From contig CM060200.1 in NCBI GenBank assembly GCA_030562195.1, forward strand, positions 36,773,468-36,837,467: 64,000 nt of DNA, read 5' to 3'. Below, piece after piece: positions 40,311 through 52,914 of the stretch (the stretch's first letter is position 1; every line of letters starts with the position of its first letter). Position numbers and translations under genes: made by a program. The DNA is from Nipponacmea schrenckii (taxonomy: Eukaryota; Mollusca; Gastropoda; Lottiidae). Under the pieces are notes generated by a model. It was not told where the DNA came from. It did no database searches and saw nothing but the letters and a program-made list of their open reading frames with translations.

Positions 40311-40317
40311 TATATAA
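40311..40317 (+). promoter_or_regulatory. TATA-like box upstream of KLF exon 1a
   Basis: TATATAA lies about 150 bases before the exon 1a ATG. If used, transcription would start near 40340 and give a 5' untranslated region of about 125 bases. In AT-rich DNA such a match is weak evidence on its own. Confidence 0.4.
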
Positions 40318-40466
40318 CGATCTATAATTATCAACCAATCAAAAACGTTTATGAATTCGCTCAAGTTTTCTGCTTCGGCAAGGTTTGAGTCAGTTTATTT
40401 CTAAATATTCAGACAGACACAGTTAATAAGAATTTTGTCCAATATCATAAATTAGTTAATTTGGAA

Positions 40467-42670
40467 ATGACATCAGTTTTGGACAATATAGTGGACAGTC
40501 ATTCACGTATTACAAGTGTAAAGTTAGAGGATACTAATACAATGGAAGTTCAAAATGTAAGTATATTACATCTAATCAATATCACAGTGGACGATTATTA
40601 TTTAATTGATAATTATCAATTATTTCATTAAATTTGTTGTGTAATCATATTTTCGATAATGTTGTTATTGCCTTAAAATAAAAGCAGAACAGAACTATAA
40701 CTTTATTAGCATTCCCATCAATATAACGGTCTAGTGTCAAGGGCAGCTCAATAGTGCGCTAAATTGGAATTTTGGCATTTCCAGGTTAAAAACACGTGGA
40801 AGTCTTAAATTAACGACATTGATATAAGGATGGCACTAAAACCATGAACTTTTAAAAAAAAATAATATCACATCTTTTTTGAGCGTTAAGTGATGAACAC
40901 TTTACAAATATGTCTCTCGCTTGCAAAATCAGACAACCAAATTTTATTCCTCTAAAATGTGTTTTATGGAAAAGTATATAAATAGAACTGCTATGAGACA
41001 ATATAAAAAAAGGCTAATGTCTGTTATCGACTGGCATAACAAGGTAGAAAATATCGACAACTTAATTAGCATTGATTCTATAATAGGATTGTTCAAGTTA
41101 ATGGGTAATTAGTGGTAGATAACATTAAGAAGATTACAGAACTTTAGTCTTTAAAAGAGCACGATTTGACTTTTCTTTTATCATTATGTTCATGTCTCTT
41201 GGAGTAGACACATACTGAGTATACTGAATATAGTTATACATAGTGAACAATACAAACATATAGTAACCTACAATGGATAATAACAATAGCAAAAGCATAC
41301 TAGAGGATGATATTTTTAACTTACCGGTAAGCATCTATGAGGTTTTTCAAGATAAACTTTGTGTTTTTTGAGAGATTTTTCCAGACGGACTTGCAATTTT
41401 TTCTGTTGATTTACTGGAACTTAATTTTCGTTATCTTTTATCTTTTTAGACTTGGCAAGAAGTTGAGAATTTATTATATCATGATAATTCTCCTTACGAG
41501 AGTAGCATGGTACAGATGATGACTGAACAGATGCGAGGCAGCCCAATGTCTTCAGATAATATGCCTTCCCCAGGATACCAAAGTGCTTCATCTCCTACCG
41601 GCAGCATGTCACCTGGTGCTCATAGTACTGGTACCATGTCACCGCCATTACCTGTATATATGAAACATAATAATATTCAACAGTTTAATATTACTCCTTC
41701 AGCCGACCATCAACTATCAACAACGAATAATTTGGATAAATTTGATGAACTTTTAGATTTAGACTTTATTTTAAATAATTCTGCCGAAACGAACTTTTAC
41801 CCCGAAGATAGTGGTTTAAAAATCAAATTAGAACCAGGTCTTCCTGATTTTCATTCCACATTTCTTGAGTTTCCAGATATCAAATTAGATATGGGTGTAA
41901 ATCAAAAACTCGATCTTGGTGCTTCAATAAACAAAATGAATCAACCTCAACAACATCAAACCGTTCAACCACAACAACATCAACAACAGCAGCAACAACC
42001 GCAACAAAATATGGATTTTAAAAATATCATACCCAAACAGGAGTTTCCAATTTCCAACAATTCTTGCTCTACTTATTCGGGAACAGTTACGCTCATTCCT
42101 GCCAATCAAGCTCTTCAGATGCCTTTTCATTCAGCAACGATGTCACCACCGTCCTCACCAGAACATCAAAGAGAAGAGTTCATGAAATGTCATCAGTTAT
42201 CAATGATGCAGCAAATGAACAATCATCAGCTCATGGGTCTTCAAGGTCACCATATGATGAATAAACTGTATGGACAACCTAATCACATCGGACATCAAAT
42301 GATCACACCGCCATCATCACCACAATTAGTGGAGCTCCTTCTTCCACAACCTGCAGCTGAACCTCAGCCCAAGAAACGTGGACGACGAACCTGGGGACGT
42401 AAACGACAAACCAGCCATACTTGTACCCATCCTGGATGCCAGAAAACATACACGAAGAGTTCCCATCTTAAAGCTCATCATCGAACGCACACTGGAGAGA
42501 AACCATATTGCTGCACCTGGAAGGGATGCGGATGGAAATTTGCAAGATCTGATGAACTCACCCGCCATTATCGTAAACATACTGGTGATCGTCCCTTCCA
42601 ATGCCATCTGTGTGAAAGAGCTTTCTCCAGAAGCGATCATCTGTCCCTCCACATGAAACGTCACATCTGA
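40467..42670 (+). CDS. klf4-like: Kruppel-like zinc-finger transcription factor, KLF1/2/4 class
   Basis: Nuclear DNA-binding factor recognising GC/CACCC boxes. Coding exons are 40467-40556 (30 codons, donor GTAAGT) and 41450-42670 (acceptor TTTTTAG), phase 0, 436 residues. Seen: three C2H2 fingers at about 355-435 with the KLF spacing (two C-x4-C fingers, then one C-x2-C finger) and TGEKPY/TGDRPF linkers, ending four residues from the third finger's RSDHL. Before them lies a basic [12 protein letters not shown] stretch (338-349), a likely nuclear signal. [12 protein letters not shown] (129-140) matches the acidic activation motif I know from KLF4, and TPPSSP...LELL-like residues before the basic stretch resemble KLF2. 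Q-rich segment at 197-216. SUMO consensus sites VKLE (exon 1) and IKLE (about 155-158). All fingers are in one exon, unlike vertebrate KLF4. The orthology to KLF4 rather than KLF2/KLF1 is not resolved; the KLF1/2/4 class is firm. Confidence 0.93.
41273..41326 (+). CDS. klf4-like: alternative first coding exon (1b) of the KLF gene
   Basis: ATG at 41273 opens 18 codons (reading [18 protein letters not shown]) that end directly at CCG|GTAAGC, a good donor at 41327. Splicing to the acceptor at 41449 keeps frame with the shared exon, giving a 424-residue isoform with a different N-terminus. In-frame TAG and TAA codons at 41261-41266 rule out an internal coding exon, so it would be an initiating exon with its own promoter inside the first intron. 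Without it, exon 1a (40467-40556) is used. The residues are acidic and hydrophobic near the junction (LEDDIFNLP), similar in character to exon 1a. This exon is inferred from the open frame and the splice site only. Confidence 0.55.
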
Positions 42671-44045
42671 AATGTTCCAATGTGATGATTCTCAACACGT
42701 GGCGAATTTAACGTTCTGTTAATGTAACAGTCCCGGGCTCTGTTTGGTAATTGTTCTTTATATATTTTGAACATTAAAAATGTTATTTTTAATGAACATT
42801 ATAAAAAACTTGCCTTCGAGTCACAGTGCATGCTGTAGTCATTTAGGCTCATATTGACATCCTTTATATTGATTTTTGTTGAAAATAATTTGATAATATG
42901 AATTATTCATTCTATTGAATTATCTATTTGGTTTTCGGCTGGATTCCGATATGACGGCTGGTTCGTTGGATCAGGTGCCAAAATTATGCATGCATTAAGA
43001 CACCACTCATTTAACTAGAGCCCACACTGCTTGAGCTGGCCCAGTCTATGAAAGGGTACCAGTAAAGTGGGCGACAGTAAAGAGGGTGCCCTATTTATCT
43101 CTTATGTATCTTCCATATTATATTTGTTATGTTTTTATTTATCATATGCAATAGTTTATTTATCTAAAACCCAAACGTTTTGGCTTGAGGTGACCTTCGT
43201 TTTTGTCTGTTTACATGTCTTAGCGAGTTTTGGTCAATATTTTAGTACTGCTCGACAGCAGATCTCCTTATAGTATATTAATATACCAGCCGGTCTGGTA
43301 CTTATCTTATTTTAGTTTAGATAGAACCTTGTTAATCTTTAGAAAAGTTATTTAATTACTAAGAATTTTATGAAAACACAATCAAACTAATTCCTTGTTA
43401 ACAAAAAGTGCTATATAATTGTTAGATTATTGTTAAAGGTACAGCAGAAAATAAGAGTGCTTCAAAACTTATCCAGAACTTGTTCTCAAAATGGTACCGG
43501 TGAGCGTTTATTTTTTGAATTGGTATTCAGAATTATCCCCGCAATCCCAGTCTTTAAAATGGATTCAAAAGACTTTTGATTCGGACAATATTTGATGCTC
43601 ATGCTTCTGTTGTACCTAAAATTAGACTATTTATCTTTATCTAATGTTGGGAGAAAAACTTCATCTATAATTGGACTGTGATCTTTGTAAATACCTACTT
43701 TCAATTCGTGTTCTCCTCTACTCTGCTTATATTATGTATAATCATTTTAAAACTATAGTTATTTTTATATATTTTCACGTGCTAATATAATATAAATAGT
43801 ATATCGTATATTATCTTTTCTACTATAGCAGTAGTGTAGTGGATGATCCAAGACAATATTTTTGTAAAGAGGCTAGTCACTATTTTTTACTGTTATCACA
43901 ATTTGTGCCATATACATCATATTATATATATTATGAGAGAGAGAGTACATTTCTATCAAAAGATGCAGTGCATCAAACAGTTGTACATTTATATTTGAGT
44001 TATGTTACTGAGTAACAGAAAAATAAAATCGTTATTTATAAAATA
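42671..44045 (+). other. predicted KLF 3' untranslated region
   Basis: No open frame of note follows the TGA stop. The region is AT-rich with several ATTTA-like and TATTTAT motifs, as in unstable regulatory mRNAs, up to a polyadenylation hexamer at 44022. A 68-codon frame at 43067-43273 is probably chance. The extent is inferred. Confidence 0.45.
44022..44027 (+). terminator. candidate polyadenylation signal of the KLF gene
   Basis: AATAAA, with a second copy about 17 bases later (aaaataaatg) and a third near 44206. It would give a 3' untranslated region of about 1.4 kb. Earlier weak variants cannot be excluded. Confidence 0.4.
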
Positions 44046-44049
44046 AATG

Positions 44050-46790
44050 TTATTATTTGCGATTCCTTTGGGATTCAGGTTATGCATAGTCGGTTCACTT
44101 ATATGGTGGGGCTGGGAGACTATTTTCTCACAGCAGTCAATGTCCGTATACTATGAAATCACTGGTCATCGCCATTCATGGTCCACTGAATCGATATACT
44201 GAATGAAATAAACAGTTCATTAATGGATAACAAGAATGATAGAAGTCTAGTAATGCAACCTTGACTAACCCGGATAATTTCTTATTTTTCTAACCACATT
44301 AACCAACACAAATGTGAACGAATTCGAAGAGGATTATGGAGATGCATTGATCAAGTTTACGCAAAAACATTTGACCTTTATTTTTTTGTGAGAAATTCGT
44401 TTGATGTCGAGTATTTCATTTTGATCAATGCAGCTTTTTAAATCATTTTGAACGCAAGTTATTCAAAATATTGAATTAACCGAAAAGGCAAACACGAGGA
44501 ACGCTCTCAATTCATCTACTACGTCAAAGTTTAAAGCTCGATGTATTTGACAATGAAAGATGAAAAAGAAAACAATACCGATTTGACCCCAGTCTTGGCC
44601 TTGACTTAATAGTGTCACAATATCGATCCTCAACCAAGTGTATTTATACAAGTTTGCCACAAACATTAAAACCTCTTGTGTTCCAAATTCTTTCTGTTCT
44701 ATTGCTATTGTTTTTCTCTGACATTGACTTATATGATTGCCCTTGAAAATCCGCATGTTTGCTGTACTCAGAAATGGCAACCTTAGAGCTGATCAATCCA
44801 AATCCCCGAATACCAACCATAGTTCGAAGGATTTTCTTTTTACTCGAGAACCTCCGAACTGCACTTAGTGCTATGTAGTTTGAAATTGGGTGATAAGCGA
44901 CGGGCAAAGGGAGCAATTCATAGCAAGTGGATGTTAATCTGTTAGAACTTTGTTTATGGTCACTAGTACCCCTGATTACCTTGCATTTTCGGGTACATTG
45001 TCAAGGTTAATGTACTTAGAAGCTGTGATTTGTTTGGTCGACATTGCATTGTCATTGTTGGACTTAACATATAGAAATCCGACATGCCATACAATTGTAC
45101 AAATCATAATTGGAAAATCAAGTGCCACAGATCGACAAACCACGAATGTGGGAACAAAATGAGTCAATTATTTGACTGGCTAATTTAAGTCATTAGTCAG
45201 TAAGCACTCAACAATATAACATATCTCAAAAGATAGCATCTCTCAAATGATACGATTGCTTTTAATTATTGTCCAACTGAACATGGATATTAACAATTCT
45301 GTTATCTGATACTTTCATGATGCTTTCATGTGCTTTTCAACTGTGTGACAATTGAAGTTCGTGCTCGCAACCCAGTCACATGCCAATGTTGTCGATGGCT
45401 AATCGCCAGTGGTAACATTGTAACTGTAGAGTGTAACATAACATATCAAGTGTTGATTGGACTCGCTGTTTATTTGTTGATCGTATTGTCTGTGTGAAAC
45501 ATCTTAACATTACAGGAGCGTGGCCGTGTTGTCAAAATATTTAAATTTCGTGCCAATACATGTACAAATGTACATGGAAAGTAAGAAAGGAGGCTTGATG
45601 AGCTTAAACATTTTAACTAAAATGTTTTTGTACTAATGTTTTTCTTTCTTACGTTGTGTTATCATGACATCCGTCACAAACATTTTTTTACTTTTTATTT
45701 TGAAAGTTTACAGTTTTTATTGATATCTATCAACAAGTTGTGACCCAAATCTTACTCATGTTTTCAACAAAACTAAATTTAGAGTTTTTCTTTTTTCTGT
45801 TACTATAACATCTTAAAATGTGTAAAGAAAAGCATGAATGAAGGGAACATGCTTAAAAAAGCCATACAGTTTTATTTTTTTTTCATGAAAATGTTTTCTC
45901 CTGTTCGGCTTAGATTATTTTGTTTTATTTTGTTGCTGCTGCACTGTTCGAAGTCTAGCCGTTCTTTCTAAATTAATCTGGTGATAAAATTAGCTGTGGG
46001 GTATTTTACAAATACTAATACCACATGGCCGAATAAAAACAATCATAGAAAGAAATGATACAATGGAATTCTGCGGGTTTTTTTGGAGGGAGGGGGAGCC
46101 TGATTTTGTACCAGATGCAAGCATGAGTGCACGAAGCAACGTGTTAATAAACGTGATAATAGATGTAAGTGATATGTTTATTTAATTGATGTTGTATTAT
46201 ATAAGTAGAAGATAATATTGGTTGGAATATATTGATATTATGTTAGAGATGTTTATATTAGAAATTCATCAGTAATAACACGACAGTAACGGGATGGCAA
46301 TTTCAATATAACTTTTTATTGAATCTAAAATACCTTTTGGCATGTTGAACATTATTCGAATTTTCATTTAAAGCCACTTAAAGAGATAAGGTCACTAATG
46401 CAACTAATAATATTAACAATATCAACAAGAAAAATAATCCCATTCCGACAATCATCATTGTAAATCAAAAGTCATTCTTCATTCAACGCTGAATAAATCA
46501 GATGAAATATGCAAATTGACTTGTAAATTGATGTCTTACTCTCGAAACAAGAAATGTGTGGAGCATCATCTTTAAAATTCTCTGTTTTTATCTTTAATGT
46601 AGAATTTGTTATAGTTACCAAACAGTTCGAAGAGCATCATTTACATAAAATCGATACGCATGTTATCCTGTAGGCAATGAATAAATTATAGGGATTTAAT
46701 CTATATTCACCTTCAGCTATTGATTTTGCATCATGCGTATATATTTCATGAAGAGATTCTTAAATTTCATGACAATTTTCAAGCCAATAC
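44050..46790. other. intergenic DNA, no gene recognised
   Basis: Short open frames only (at most 105 codons at 44463-44780, minus) and no known domain. A segment near 45107-45160 loosely resembles one near 49108-49160, which may reflect an old dispersed repeat. Confidence 0.45.
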
Positions 46791-46794
46791 AATA

Positions 46795-47385
46795 TAAAGT
46801 ATTATTATTTACATTACGCAATACATTATGTATTATAATTTACATTACATATAATAATTTACATTATAACTTTATAAGGTACATCACACAATACATCATA
46901 ACTTTATAATTGACATTATACAATACATTATAACTTTATAAGGGACATCACACAATACATTATAAATATTATAATTGACATTATACAATACATTATAACT
47001 TTATAAGAGACATCACACAATACATTATAAATATTATAATTGACATTATACAAAACATTATAACTTTATAAAGTACATCACACAATACATTATAAGTGTT
47101 ATAATTGACATTATACAATGCATTATAAAGTTTATAATTTAAATTATACAATGTATTATAACTATAATAAAGGACATAACACAATACAAGTATTATAATT
47201 GACATTTTACAATACATTATAACTTTATAAGGGACATAACACAATACAAGTATTATAATTGACATTTTACAATACATTATAAGTTTATAAGGGACATCAA
47301 ACAATACATTATAAGTATTATAATTGACATTATACAATACATTATAAGTTTATAATTTAAATAATACAATGTATTATAAGTAAAA
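46795..47385. repeat. AT-rich tandem array, 60-65-bp unit
   Basis: The block 'acatcacacaatacat' (or a close variant with acataac) recurs at 46881, 46945, 47010, 47075, 47174, 47234 and 47294. The steps are 64, 65, 65, 99, 60 and 60 bases. Between them lies 'tattataattgacattatacaatacattataactttataag' (given in parts: tattataattgacattatac, then aatacattataactttataa). Each unit is itself two similar halves. On the minus strand the array is open for over 100 codons of Tyr/Asn/Leu/Ile-rich low-complexity sequence, which I attribute to its composition. Confidence 0.85.
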
Positions 47386-47389
47386 CCTA

Positions 47390-49340
47390 TACACCTTTTA
47401 CCAATGATTATTTCATACAGGTATATACCTGAAATAATGTAACTATTTTTAGTAGCTCGACAAATCAAGATGAACCAATACTATATGGTATTATGGGGCA
47501 CTGTGACATCGAACAATATTTGGCAATATCTTGATCGACTGATTACTCGTTTTAATGTAAGATTTTAAATTGGGCTGTGGTCAAGGTTTGAATTTTCCAA
47601 AACAAGCAATACAAAAAATGGATCGGAGCAACTTGAAACACGACATGTTATATCTGGTAGGGCCAGATTTGTAGGCTATATTTTTTGTAGCCCCGTTCGA
47701 ATGGGGGACACTCAAATCTAATTTGAAAGAAGATGGAGGTGTTGCCTTTTGTGTTTTGTTTTTTTCGCCTCTTCACTGCAAACGTTCTGTCTAATATGGA
47801 TTTATTGACAGATTCAAAGAAAATCCAGACCTGTATTTTAACATCCAAAATGACTACATGTCTTTAAGCGCATTGATATTCTTGTCAACTAGTGATAAAT
47901 TGGAGAATCAGATTGCTGATAGATAGACATATAATACCATTTAGAATACTATAAACTGATTGAATTTTTTGGTGGTTCCTTTGGATGTATGTATGTATAT
48001 GGAAACACTTGAAGAGAGTATATTTGCATCTTAGGCAAATGTGCATAACTGGGTTAAGAAATTTATTGATATTATCAGGCTATGTTAAGAGCTGATGATT
48101 GATACTTCATACATTGAAATGGAAATCCGTCGGCTATTTTGAATATTCTGTAAAACTTCCATTAAAAAGTCAAGAAATTAGATTTTCCGGCTCTAGGGTA
48201 TTGATATATTTCTTATGAATTTTATTTAAAAAGTGGTCCTTTTTTTGATTATAAAGAAAACGGAAAATTGAAAGGAAATAAAAAGAAAAGTTGATATCCG
48301 AGAGATTTCCTATTAATGACGTCATCATCTTGTATATCATTCGATGAGATTTTATGGTGCTTGGACACTGGAAATCCGATGCATTGTGTGCTTTGTATCT
48401 TCAATGAGCCTGCGACTAGGTAACAAGCCACATGTCAGATTGGGACTAAATTACAGTTTTCGTTGGTCAGAACATACAAAATTAAAAATCGAAATCCAAA
48501 ACAAGCCATATATTTAGAGGAAGCACGAAGTGTACATTTGTTACCCACATAAAACACTGTTAAAATATATTTTATTCCTAAACATCGAACGTGACATAAA
48601 CAGGTTAATTCAAGTAAAAAAAACATGCTGAAAGAAAAAACGTTTTATAAAAAAAAAAATTTGAGTTTAAAATGTTAAATATTGAACAATTTTAAATACC
48701 CTGAAATCCGTACATATACTGTTATAAAAACTGAGGACTTAGGGTAAACAATAAGAATCTCAATGATCCTTTGCTACTGACTGTGTACAAGTGTGCTGAG
48801 AAATCAACAATTCGAAATTGATCCAGAATAGGCTGCTCTGACCATCTTTAATTTCATAAGGTTATGTCAATATCACCACTGAACATCCCAGATCTATTTA
48901 CTATTTGTTAAGTACAAGGGGTGTTAAGTAACAAGATAATAAACTATGCTACCAAAATAATAATCAATGTTCAATTAATATGTGTCTCCAAATCCAAACT
49001 CGACTGTATACCTATGTATGTACATCAATTATGCAAAATTACTGTAATCAAGAAAATTTGTGACGTTGTATCGGGTAGCCGACTACTTGCATCTTCAGTA
49101 AAATCGCAAGTCGGGACAACCTCAGCAACAAGTCGTCAAAGGACAGATGTAGGAAATAAAGCCTTGGACAATGAATATTACAGTTTCAAAATTGTTCATA
49201 CTTTACAGTTTTTTGATGAATTATCGCCAAGGTAATATATTCTTTCTTTATTCATGGACGCAATATGCATCGATAGTGTCCAATAAAAAGTTGATGACTC
49301 GACCTTTAATTGGCTATACTTATTCTCCTCCAAGAATCTG
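47390..49340. other. intergenic DNA, no gene recognised
   Basis: No supported gene; open frames are at most 104 codons (48921-49235) without a known domain. Confidence 0.45.
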
Positions 49341-49344
49341 TTAG

Positions 49345-49455
49345 TGTTCCGAGAAGGGAGGGATTGATTCTCCCAAAAATACAGGCCTAAGGTGGAACAA
49401 ATATTTTAACAAGAAATTGGGATTATGGTTTTCTTATGCTCTTATCTGAAAATAG
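49345..49455 (+). repeat. direct duplication, copy 1
   Basis: The segment with 'gaagggagggattga.tctccca', 'acaggcctaaggtgga.caaa' and 'cttatctgaaa.atag' recurs about 270 bases downstream (dots mark differing bases). Confidence 0.75.
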
Positions 49456-49615
49456 AAAAAAATAATAAATAATGTATTTAATGTCTCAATCCAATGGGAT
49501 ACCCTGGATGGACGGAATTTTGTAGTTTAATCTTCAGGCAGGTCGATTTCTATGCGCTCAATTTGGGATTATGTGAGATTGTCAAGTTTATAGTCGTCAA
49601 GATAGAAATGGTTAG

Positions 49616-49740
49616 ATTTCGGGGAAGGGAGAGATTGAATCTCCCAGATGTACAGGCCTAGGGTGGAGCAAATATTTTATTGAGAAATGGGGATCTGGAT
49701 TTGTTGGATGATTTTCTTCTCTTCTTATCTGAAATATAGT
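49616..49740 (+). repeat. direct duplication, copy 2
   Basis: The second copy of the 49345-49455 segment. It is about 15 bases longer because of added sequence around 'ggatttgttggatgatt'. No open frame is shared by the two copies. Confidence 0.75.
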
Positions 49741-50249
49741 AAGAAGTATAGTACCTGTTAAGTACAGTTTGTTTTTAGTTTGCTATGAACAAGGTTGTCA
49801 TTTAAGTTTTTTACATAAAATTCAAAATATTATATTCGATTTTTCACATGTTACTTAAAAAATAATGATTTTCTGATATAAAGGGACATGATATGCATTT
49901 GCTTGACATATATAGAGCACTCCTTTACACTAGAGGTATTTCGGTATAAAGTCTATTTTAAGCTACTATCTGTGCTAAAGTGGAATTTTTTATGTTTCGT
50001 AAAAATTGTTTCGGGTACGGAGATCGAGATCTGGTTCGAGGTGGGGGGCGGTCTGGTTGACTTGGTTGGAGAATTCGGGGTTGATTGTTGACCCAAAATC
50101 GTACAGGAGGAAGAAAGATCGGCGAAACCTGGGTCACGTGAGGATTCAGATGATGTGGATGAAAAATCTGAAAGGGAACCTCAACTCTCATTGCTCAGGG
50201 TTATCGGTTCAGTGCAGTGGTGTTTTGTGATATAAGTTAAAAGCAAAAG

Positions 50250-50538
50250 AAAAAAAAACTATATTTTACAAGGATAACAACTTCGGTTCACAAGTCCGCC
50301 GTGACAGAGATCCTTTCTACCAGCTGGTCCTTGGCCAAACCTCTTGGCATTAATCTTTCCAGGATTATCCGTATCCATTTACAGCTAGGTGGACTGGAAT
50401 GGTGAGTGAAGATGACTTATTCAAGGTCATCGATCTTTCACATACCGATCGAGATTAGAACCCTCGTCCGACATTTTCAACGTATCCAAGCAAATGCCGT
50501 CATGACGTTAAGAACCAACGCTCTTACCGCTGTGCTAT
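50250..50538 (-). mobile_element. tRNA-derived SINE
   Basis: On the minus strand the element starts with an A-box match, TAGCACAGCGG (50527-50537), followed by TAAGAGCG as in tRNA D-arms. A B-box match, GGTTCTAATCTC, lies at 50451-50462. The A-B distance of about 65 bases is longer than in a tRNA. Downstream comes 'gatgaccttgaataagtc', then 'tagctgtaaatggatacg', a block common in metazoan SINE bodies, and it ends near an A/T-rich tail at about 50250. A partial second copy lies at 17555-17655. Polymerase III promoter function is inferred. Confidence 0.7.
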
Positions 50539-50544
50539 AAATAA

Positions 50545-52910
50545 TAAACAGGTCAATAAATAAAAAATAAAATTATTTGAAAAAAAAAACGGTATGTAAA
50601 AGAATGAGATCAATTAGTGGATAAATGTAATATAAATGTAATTCAGTGATTGGCAGTAGCCAGTAAGCCAGTGCCTTCTGATCTACTTTCTTGTTCAAAC
50701 TGGGCGTGGACGTCGAGCTGAGCTTTTCTAAGATTGACCTTACGGACTAAAGAAAATCAAAATAAATGATTGTGTTTGAATTTTTAACGTGCTAAAGTGC
50801 AAGGGTCGCATATTTTCCCCCAACGGCATGATTTCAATGACAGCAAATATATCGGATTGAACTGCAACTTATATTTGTCTTCGTGTTCAATATACAACTT
50901 TGGTCCAATAATAATATAAGTAATAATATTGAATTTAACTGTATAAATCTAACTCTTTCAGTGTTTAAATTTGAAGTACATGTTGTACAATATTTGAGTA
51001 TTTGATAATGTTATGTATTCTTAGTGAAAAATATACATACTGCATTCCAAACAATTCGCTTTGTAAACATTGAAACTGTACAGATTTACCTATTTTCGTC
51101 TATTTTTAATACGATCACATGTATATTTGTCTTTGTATGATACTAAAGACCGTATTGAAGGGGAACAAGACAATGTTAGCATCCAATAACCTGAACCGGA
51201 CAAAGAGCATGCATGCAAGCATGAAATGTGGACAAAAAGGCATGTAAATGATGAATTACCGATCAGGGTTTAGATTTAATATTCCCCGTCCCCTCCCAAT
51301 CTGACATAGACCCAAAAACGGAATGGCCGACTATCACGTGGACTAACTTCCAAATCAAGAAGATCTTCTTGACTTCAATCATTCACTCTCCATGATAGAA
51401 ATATAGAAAAGAAGAGGGAGATGGAAAATAAACTGTTAAGTACAAAAAATAAACTTGTAATGTTCAGTGGTCAATATTGATGTCCAGTACACAGTTGGTG
51501 GTCTGATTTACTATTCACTGCTCAGTGGTCATTTAATTACTAGAATTGTTGACATATTCGCACTAGGGTCAAGTTAAAATGAGAAATAATTGACACCATT
51601 ACTATAGAAGAAACCTGTGGTCGAATAACAATTATATTGAGTAAAGTTTTCTCCTCAGGTTTGACCTGACTCATCAGTACTATTCCTGCAAAGCATCGTT
51701 GCTCTGATGAAGATTGGGTGCTGGCTTCATAAAAGAAATGGAAATTGCTGCTAAATCTTTTCGCCCTTTCAGAATTTGGTATCAATTCCTGTTACTCTGT
51801 TTGTGGACAAAGATATAGCCTGCCACCCTGTACTAATCTATCAAATATTTTTCTAAAACAAAATTTGTTTTGATTCCTCGAATCTGTGGTCAAACATGAA
51901 ACGACCAACCTGTCGAAAACTGTTCACATGTTAACCAAACCCTCAGGCTAACAATGTCGCTACATGTATTTCTAATAATATGATGTATAGACGTCAAAAT
52001 ATTTATTCACATCTTTTTATATATTTATTGAAATAGATTAACCTAGAGTGGACAGTGGTCAGTCAGACAAAGGGTCTATATCAATATACAATGTAAACAA
52101 ACGTTTTAGTAGGTCATTAAAGCGACCTTCTTACAACGTTTCTAGATGGGGAAATAAATCGATGTGTATGTGCAACTGTATCTGTACACGTACAGGAAAT
52201 GGCTTTTGCCACTATTTGTCTCGTTGCCCACAGCAAAAAAATAGACAATTTACTTTCACTGAAGTATTAAGGTTTAAAATAGAAATAGTGGAAGGCCGGA
52301 TCAATTCAAATTTTTAATCTGTATTTGCACTTAAATAATGCATACAAGATTTTCACTGTGATCTTGAATATTTTGTAAATGCTTTTAACAAAAAACGTGT
52401 AAATCACCTACTAAAAAATATTGTTTTAATATAATAATGAAAACCGACACTGAGTGAATTACGAAATAAGCTAATAACAGAATTCGGCATTTTTACCAGA
52501 ATTTAAGTTACTTCTCGTCAAATGAACAATAAGGACACATGACTTCCATTTGTACCAAGTAATATATGGATAATTTTCTAAATACTTGAATAATGAAACA
52601 ACTACAAGCTTCCTGACTTATCAATATCAAAGTCATCTACAAAGCGGAGAGTAAGAACGTACCTGAAAAGAGTCAATAATCTGGATCGAAGTTTTTATTT
52701 AGTAAGTTTCATATTTCAATCACAATGTACGTGTTAGTTAATGCAATGAGTGGATTGTATTAGAATTCGTCAACCTGGTTTGAATTATGTAATTTGAAAC
52801 ACCTTAGTCTCTTCCACTACCAAAGAAATGAAATAAAATAAAACGGATGTAATGTTATGTCCTTATCTTTTGACACCTAATGGACTAATGAAGACCGTCA
52901 GCGTCATGGT
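50545..52910. other. intergenic DNA, no gene recognised
   Basis: AT-rich with frames of up to 89 codons (52048-52317) and no known domain. Confidence 0.45.
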
Positions 52911-52914
52911 GTGT

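Noticed and set aside
41261..41326. Exon 1b as an internal coding exon spliced from exon 1a
   Set aside because: In-frame TAG and TAA immediately precede its ATG and no usable AG lies between them, so it could only be an initiating exon.
46993..47468. Minus-strand open frames of 63 and 114 codons
   Set aside because: They are a by-product of the AT-rich 60-65-bp tandem array; the residues are low-complexity Tyr/Asn/Ile/Leu.
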